Program-made: the position numbers and the translations under genes
The notes under the pieces: generated by a model
What the model saw: only the letters and a program-made list of their open reading frames with translations
What the model was told of the DNA's origin: nothing
The model's database searches: none
Shown: piece after piece, positions 11,701 through 20,700 of the stretch
How the letters are laid out: the number at the start of each line of letters is the position of its first letter
Position numbering within the stretch: the stretch's first letter is position 1
Assembly (NCBI GenBank): GCA_019054805.1
Contig: JAHQIY010000009.1
Location: 3,782,001 to 3,846,000 of the forward strand
DNA from: Brachionus manjavacas
Taxonomy: Eukaryota > Rotifera > Eurotatoria > Ploima > Brachionidae
Direction: 5' to 3'
DNA: 64,000 nt

Positions 11701-14700
11701 GTCATCCTCGAATTCATGCATAGGACCACCTTGTTGTCATCACTCTTAATTAAAATGTAGATCTGACACTTGCTGTTGCTGCATTTAAAATAATGTTTTG
11801 CTCCATCACTGGTATAATACTTGCATTGTTTTCTCCAATTGTCTATTTTATTGAGATCTTCCAAAGCTTTATCAAATAATTGATAATTGTTGTGCACGTT
11901 GTATACTTGACCTTTGCTTCTTTTCCTTTTTCTGTGCAATGTTTCAGATTCAATATCCGAATCTACATCATCACTAGAATCTTGATAAACAAGTACGTTT
12001 TCACTTGATGACGATACTGTGTTATCTTGAATTACTGCTGTTGTCATCGTATCGATCGAGTTTTAATTGATTTGTTAAGGATTAGCGGTAAAATAACATA
12101 ACGAAAAATACTATTTATAATATTTTTGGTGAATAAAAAATTGAAATGGTGAAGTATAAATTAATTTGGTTTAGAAACCTATTTTGAATTGGTGGTTTGA
12201 TTTGCACAGGTAATCGTGATTTTTTGGTGTCAATTAAGAATAAATTTGCGACAAAATACGCCAATTAGGTGTTAAATTTTGGTAATCGAGTTTCGCCTTA
12301 GATTATATTTTTTTGGTGAATAAAAAAAATATTATTGGTGAATGATAATTGTTTGCCCTTTTGATAGAACAGTTTATTTCTACTTAAAGTATTACATATG
12401 TATATTTAGTTTATTATATTTAAAATTTCTAAGTATCAACAGCTTAGAGCTTATTGTCTAATAGTTAGGTTTGTTACAGTGTTATATTTTATGAAATTTT
12501 TATTTATGAAAAAAAAATTAGATTGTAATAAACTTAAAATTAAAGATAATAGAATACATGCAACATGGTGAAACATACTTTTTTGCACTTTTTACCTAGA
12601 TTTAATTTTAAATTTAGTCAATAATCAATTGAAATATTATTAATGCTTTATTTTTGTCTCATTTTATCATTAGAAAAATTATTTTAGGGTAAAAAAGGTG
12701 CAACAAAGTATGCTGAAGTATTTTTTTGAATATATTAATCAAGCTTTAATTTTAATTTATCAAAAAATTTTGTTTAATTTGTAATTGAATTTCACAATAC
12801 CGTGATTAGAACTAGATATGTTTTAATTCATTTTGAATTCTTTTTTAGCAATTTTTTTTATATAATTAAATAAAATATTTCAGAATTAAACTCTTGTTTA
12901 TTAAAGCTCATATGTTCCGTTTCCTTGTCATATGTAAGAATTAGCAGTATAAGTTTTTATCAGAGTTTTTTGAAAAGACCGACATTTAGATCCAAGTCCA
13001 AAAATAATTTTTTAAAATATTAACTCATTACAAGATTTTTCTATTTTTTTTAACTTTTTGTAACAATACTGTAAAATATTGATTCTAGCCAACTTAAATG
13101 TCTTTATAAATATATAGTTTCACAGCGCAATACTATGATCTTAGCTTATCATGCGCTTAGCAATTCGCTAGTATTTAACACTGTGTAAAATATTTGACAT
13201 GCGCGATTTGAAGAAGAAACTTGGAAATTATTTTGTTTTCTTTTCTTTCCTTGGTTATTATTTGTTCAGACTAGAAGTGGCCATTTATTAATAAAGTTAT
13301 TCTTTGGATAAATTTTTTATTTATATTTATGTTATAACCGCGAACCACCAGATCTTAACAGATTCGGACAAAATATATAGTAAATATTTATTTGAGTTTT
13401 ACAACATAAATTTTCTTTAAAGCTTTTCTTTTTTATTGAATATAGAGAGTATATTTTTTTAAATAAAAGAAACATTTTCAATAAATTGATGAGATTTTAT
13501 CAAATTTGTTTGCAATCAACTTTTACTTTTTTACAATTAAAACCGTCAAATTCAGGATAATTTTAAAGCTAGTTCTAACGGGACCTAAATTTTAATCAAA
13601 AATGGGAAATGAGACCTACAGAGAAAAAAGCATATGCAATTACCAGTTAACATTGAATAATAGATAAAAACATTTTACCAGTAAAAAATCATCTATTGAT
13701 GCTGAATTTTTCTACTTTTTAATCTATGCTATTGTTTAGAAACAAAATAAAAGAAAAAATGAGATGGAATTTTTGAAATTAATATCTTTAATTTTTTTTG
13801 CATTTTTTATTTTGATTTATGAAGTTTTAAAACTTTACATCGCTTTCAAAACGTTAACTAATAAAAAAACTAATAGACAATAGGGACTTGAAGAAAAAAT
13901 ATCTCAAAAATTGGCATCTTTAAGTATATGATCAATTTAAAATATCATTTCAAATCAAAGCATTTATTTTTAGATATTAAAATTAATCTTTGAATTAATT
14001 TAAATAATATTAATGTAACATGCTTTACAAGTTACGTAGATTTAGAAAACAATATAATTTTCTCAATCCATTGAATATTAGTTTGATTTTTTCTAAAGTT
14101 TATTTTCATTTTTTAACTTAATTTAAATTTATTTCAATTTCTAATTTAAATATAATTTTGAGTGCTAGATATAAATACTTTTGAAATAAAAAAATAAAAA
14201 TAAACTTAAGAAAAAATCATTTAACACATTTAAATATAAAAATCGATTTATCAATGGATTGAGAAAATTTTTTTACAAAATTTTGTTGTCTTCTAAATCT
14301 ACACAGCATGTAAAGCGTGTTACACTAAAATTATTTAAATTAATACAAAGATTAATTTTAATGTCTCAAAAAAAAAACGCTTTGACATGATCGTCAACTT
14401 CCCAAAAAATTGATATTTTATTAGACAATTATTTTTTCAATAAAAATTAAAATAAATATTTTTTCATCAAATTTAGAAACATATTTGCTTCTTGTTTTTC
14501 ACCATCAAAATTTTAAAGATCAACATTTAATTGAGGAAAAAATTTTTTATTTTAATTTAATTTTTTATCTTTTTTGCTTTTAAGCTGATAAAGACTTTGT
14601 TTCAAGCTTCCTTACATTTTCAAATTTTGAATTTTGTTTAAATTCTTTAAAATTGTTTTAAAGAAGGCGGTTTAGAGTAAAAAAAGACAAAAATTTAAAT

Positions 14701-17700
14701 AGTTTCTAAATAAAAATAAATGTAATTTTAATTTTTTAAAATTTCGCCAATTATTATTAATTTTCATCAAAAAATTTACAAACAAGTCGCTATTATTGTT
14801 GATGTTTATTATTTTTTTTACTTTATACTATTAACAAAAAATATAATAAATATTATAATTTTATTCTCAAGTTCAGTACAAGTGACCAGAATAAAATGAT
14901 AAAAAATTGAATTACTTATTTTCTAAAAATTTAAAATTAGATTTGTGAGTGCAACATTCTGCATCAATTGTCTTATGATGTGCAAAATCTCTGCCAAATG
15001 TTCTACGCTCGATTAAATTGGAATTTATTTTTTGCATATCTTGAAATTTAATGCAACTTTGAATGTTGCACTATGTCGCATTCACAGATTTAATTTTTAA
15101 CCATTTTTTATCATTTTTTCTGTTCTTTGTATCATTTTGTTCATTTTTAACAAAAAAAAATTTACCAATTTTATCAAACAAAATCTTGAATTTACCACTA
15201 ATCTCGATATTTTATCAAAGATACGATTTTTAATGAAAAATATCTTCAATAACTATTTCTAAATTCACCCAACCGTAGCCGCAATTTAATTAATTAAATG
15301 AATTTTGATTTTTCAGAAAATTTTTTAAAAATAAATTGATAATATGCATAATAAATTTATTGAAGATTTTTATGAAAAAAAATTTTAATTGTCGAGATAT
15401 GATATGATAAATAAATATAATCTTACTTACAAAATTTAATTGTCCATGCGAATTAAACTTGATCATTTATTTAAAAAAAAATTGTGAACACTGTAAAATC
15501 CTTGACTGTGAGAGACCCTAATCAAATATCATGTGATCATATGGTCACCAAAAGACAGTCATGGACAAAATTCGATATTTACTAATTATTCGATTATTCG
15601 ATTATTCAACTATTAAATGATTGTTAAATTTTCAAATAATTTCCGGTAGAATTTTAGTTAAAGAAAATTAAATCAAAGCTCAAGACGCCTAGCGTCGCCT
15701 TTCGCTTAGTCAAACTATGGTTAATTTCAGGGTTAATTTTGTTTAAACAAACTGGGGATTGAATGGGGTCTGGGGCGCAGCCCCGGTTTAGGGAATCCGG
15801 TTAATTAGAAGCAAAGAGGGATCTTAATAAATTTATTCTGAATTATTTCCCCGAAAAGCTGAATAATCGAATAATCGAATAGTCATACAGTTGAAAAATT
15901 AGTTGAAATTAATAATATTTGAATTGTTGAATAATTGTATTTAAAAAAATATTGTCCATACCTCAAAATTTAAGTTAGGGATGTTTAAATTAAATTTTTT
16001 TTTTAACTTATTGTTTTCAAAATAAAAAAATCAATTTATAATAAACCAAATTTATTGATAAATAAACAATTTATTTTTATTTTTTTTTCTGAATAGAATT
16101 TTTTGTGTTGAATAATATTAGCTATTTTAAAATAATAAATACCTTTGTTGTATTTTTGTCAAATCCTTTTTTGATTTTGGTGGCCTTTCTCTCATTTTGA
16201 ATAGAACATATTCTCTTGCTGTTTCCTCCGGATTAAGAGTCCATAATCTCCATAAATGCTTGCATAATCCACATTCTAAAAAATATGAACAGCTACGATT
16301 TTAAAATTTTTTTATTTAGCAAAATTATAATTTGCCTTAAATGGAAAGTTTCATTTTAATTTAAAAAAACAAATGTTTATTATTGGAAATATTTTGTTTA
16401 ACAAAAAAGAATTTGTGTTTAAGATAAATAATCAGCGATAGCAAATACCTCATTTTAATGAAAAGTATGAATAAGAAAAGAAAATTTCAAATTTTCAATT
16501 GAAAGTTTGTATCAGTTTTAAATTAGAGCTCAAAGGGAAAGAAATAAAATTTCAGAAATTTTTTTTTTAGATGGAATTAGAAAAGCAAAAATTGATTTAC
16601 AAGTAATAACAAGTAAAAAAAATATCTCAATTTTTTTGCAATTTTACTCAAAAATTATGCTTATTTTTGATTAAGAGAGCTGTTAAAAGAGGGGCTCAGA
16701 ACTTTAATTTTTGGATAGAGGGACTTGGGTGCCACTCAGTTCTTCTCTAACTACTCTACTGGTGGTATTGTATTAACTATAATAATTAAATACTTTTTAA
16801 ATCTGAATCTGAATCAATTTATAAATAATTTATTTTTTAAAGAAAAAGTTAACTTTTAAGGCTTGTTTGTATAATTAAAAATTAAAATCAAGCTTAAATT
16901 TAATCTATTGCCCAAACATTTTGACCAAAGTTGGATTGAATTAAGGGACTATCCTTTTAAAATAAAGTCTTCATCGTGTTAGCAAAAAATATAAAAATTC
17001 GATTTTTTAATTTTTGTTTTTTAGGAATGCTTATTTTTGTGGAGATTAATATCAGATTTTCAGAGAGTTAAAAAGCAAAAACATAATGGAGCAGATTTGA
17101 ATACAAATTTTTCTCTAAATCGCTTCATTTCCCCAGTCATAAGTCTGACTGCCAAATGAACAAAATTTTTTAAAGCATTCCAAAAAGGAACGAAAACATA
17201 AAAATATATTTCTGAATTGAACTTTTTTAATAATTTTTAAAATAAATAAAAACCTTTTATTTCTTATAATTTTTGATGATGAACATAAAAAGTGAATCAA
17301 AAATTTAAATTTCCTAATTTTATTAAATAATAATAATATTAATAATAATAATCGTAAGCTATTGTGTATTCCGGTTGCCGGAACTACATGGAATGTAGGA
17401 TACGCATTTATGATAGCTTTTTGCTAATACATTGCTCTTAGCGATTCCAGGCTAATCTTTTCGAACTTATTCTTAAACTGGTTCATAGTTTTAGAGTTAA
17501 CAATCTCTGTTGGTAACCTCTTCCATAGGCTTATCACACTGTGCTTTCTTGGCTGCTTTCTGGACCTGATTTTGCCACTTTAAATCATTATATAATTATT
17601 AAACAATGCCTAGATCACACTCACTACTGGTCTCTTTTAGTTCATGCACTCCATTGATTCCATTACCAAGATTCATCCTGTATTTCTTGTATAGATTCTT

Positions 17701-20700
17701 CTTTCCAAAATGCATCACTCGGCACTTCTTAGCATCAAAGCTCATTTACCACTTGTTCGACCAACTAACGAGCGAACAAACAGGAATTTGATTATTTTAC
17801 CCAACAAATCTAAGACTGAAGTTTTAGCAAAAGAATGCATGAAAATTTACCAAATTAGCTTAATGCATTTTGGAATACTTTTAACAAAACTTTTCCTAAT
17901 TTAAAGGCATCTTGAAGTTGTTAATGAGTTAATGATCAATTCAGGAAGTTTATTTTTAGTGTTTAAAACAAGTCTTCGGATTAACTTGAATAATTTTAAT
18001 GTGACATACTTTTGATGCCGTGTAGATTTAAAAAATAAAATAATTAAAAAAATATTTTCTCAGTCTATTGTATTGATAAAATCGATTTTTAAATTTAAAT
18101 TTCATTTAAATTTTCACAATTTCTGAGGAGGATTGGCAGCATTTTACAAAATCATGATCTACAAGAATTGAAATTTAAATTATACAAAAGATTATAAATT
18201 TAGTACATTGAACATCACCATGATACTTTTGAAATTAAAAAATTCTAAATAAACAAAACAAAAATATTTAAATTTTAAATTCGATTTTCACAATGTTTTG
18301 TTATTTTTTTTATGTTTTTTTATTTTTTATATCTACTTAGCTTCTAGAGCATGTTAGATTAAAATTATTTAAATTAATTCAAAGATAACTGCTTGAATTG
18401 TTCATCAAAATACAAGATGCCAATTTAAAGCAAAATTTAATGATACAAAAAAATTCAGATCGGGATATTAAGATAGGGTTTTTAATTTTAAAATCCATCT
18501 TCCAAAAACAAGTAAGCTCAAAAATATCACCAGTGGATTCCAAAATTAACTATTTAGCCAATTTTTATCCAAATTAATAAAACTTACCCTCAGAATTCTC
18601 TAAATTTTAATCTTTAAATACAAACGTTTCGTTTTATCTGATTAAATGACTTTTTATAAAACTGAAGGAATTAGTGAAAGTCAATAAAAATCATTATTAT
18701 TATTTTTTATTATTACTCATGAAACGCCAATATTATTATTACTGGGGATGTTTAAATGATGACAAGATTTGAAAATATGAATTATTTATTTATTTGTATT
18801 TCTGTATCGAGCTTAAGCTCCTTCAGATTTTAAAAAACAAAAATAAAATCAAAATCAAAATAAAGTTAAATAGAATAGAATAAAAGTAAAAATAATATAA
18901 GTTGAAAAATAGGAAAATATTAAAATTAAAAATAAATAAAGAAATATTAAGAAATGAATAAGATAGTGAGTTACAGAATACATTTTTTAAACATTTGATG
19001 GTTCAGGAAAAAAAGAAGAAATAGTAAGGTAGCAATTAAACAATGGATGTTCGGTAAATCTTGATTCGAAATATTCTCTATATTCTTCCACCAGTCTGAC
19101 AACCAGTGGAACAGAGTGGCTCAGCCCTGCCCTAACATATCTCTCACTTAACTCAAAAAGTCGATTTGAGACTGTTACTAGTTGAAGTTTATTATATGCC
19201 TCATGATGTAATATGTTGGAAGGAGTATCATATCTTAATTTTAGTATAGAACGAACTGCTGAATTCTGTATTACTTCTAACCTTTTTATATTAGTTTCTG
19301 AAAGAGAGTTAAGACAAGGAAAAGAATAATCTAGAATAGATCCTATCAGAGACTTATAAAGATTTCCTAAAGTTTTAAAGTCTAGGACCCATTTTTTATT
19401 TGACAAGATTTTGATTAAATTTAGCCTTGAATTGCAACGTTCTTTAATTTGTTCTATCATTGACGAAAAGGTTAATTTAGAATCGAATTTAATACCTAGG
19501 AACTTAATTTCTTTTAAGCTAACGATTCTATTCCCATAAATTCTTAACTCAAACTCAGAATTTTCTTTATTGTTTTTACTAAAAATCATTGAGCAAGATT
19601 TTTCCAGCGAAATCTTCATTTTCCACTTGAAAAGCCACTTTTCTAATTCAACTAAGTATTTATTCATTTTACTTTCTAGATTTCCATTTTTTTTTAAAAT
19701 AAAAAAAGTGACAAGATCGTCTGCAAAGAGAAGTGAATATTCATTATTAGATTTATTTCTTTTAGGAATATCATTAATAAATATACTAAATAATAAAGGA
19801 CTAATAACTGATCCTTGAGGAACGCCAGCAGATATTTTGAATTCATCACTAATGTGATCATTTATATTTACCTTAAATGTTCTACAACTAAGAAATGATT
19901 TAATCCAATAAATTAAACAGGCAGGTATATTTATCTTTATAAGCTTATAAATTATGCCTTCATGCCAAACCTTGTCGAAAGCTTTGGAAATGTCGAAAAA
20001 TAAGCAACATACTTTTTTCTTTCTATTAAATGATTCGACAACTTTTTGGATAAGGAAAACCAAATTATCTGCTGTTCTTCGATATTTTCTAAAACCAGAT
20101 TGTTCCTGGATTAGCAACGAATTTTTCTCAAAGAAATCATATAATCTTGAGAAATTAATACGTTCAAGCAGTTTATCCAGATAGCTAGTAATACTAATTG
20201 GTCGATAATTGGAAGGGTCTTGTGATGGAGAAGATTTCTTAGGTATCATTGTGATATTCGCACTTTTCCAAGCTTTAGGAACTGTACCTTTTTTGAGACT
20301 AAGGTTGAAAAGATCTATCATCTCATTTAATGAATTTATAGGTAGATTTTTTAACATCAGATTGTGGATAAGGTCAGGTCCACAAGCTGCTTCTCCCTTT
20401 AGCTTTTTTAATGCCAATATCATTTCATTAAGGCTAATCGGTTCGTTAAATATTGACTGACTATTGCTCTTAAAATATTTTAAATTGGAGTGAGTTATTT
20501 CTGAATCTTTTTCATTGTTTTCAAGGTCAGTATTAAGGCTAAATGTTGTAGATAATATTTCTCCAAATAACTTTCCTTTTTCCTCATCTGTATTAAAATT
20601 TTGATTGTTTTTAGTTAGGGTCGGGATTAAATTTGATCCTTTTCTTGATCTAAACTTATTTATTTTTTTCCAAAATGGCCTGCTTGATAGTGGATTTTTC

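Noticed and set aside
19570..20460. Plus-strand frames of 76-83 codons
   Set aside because: Shadows of the minus-strand LINE reverse transcriptase.
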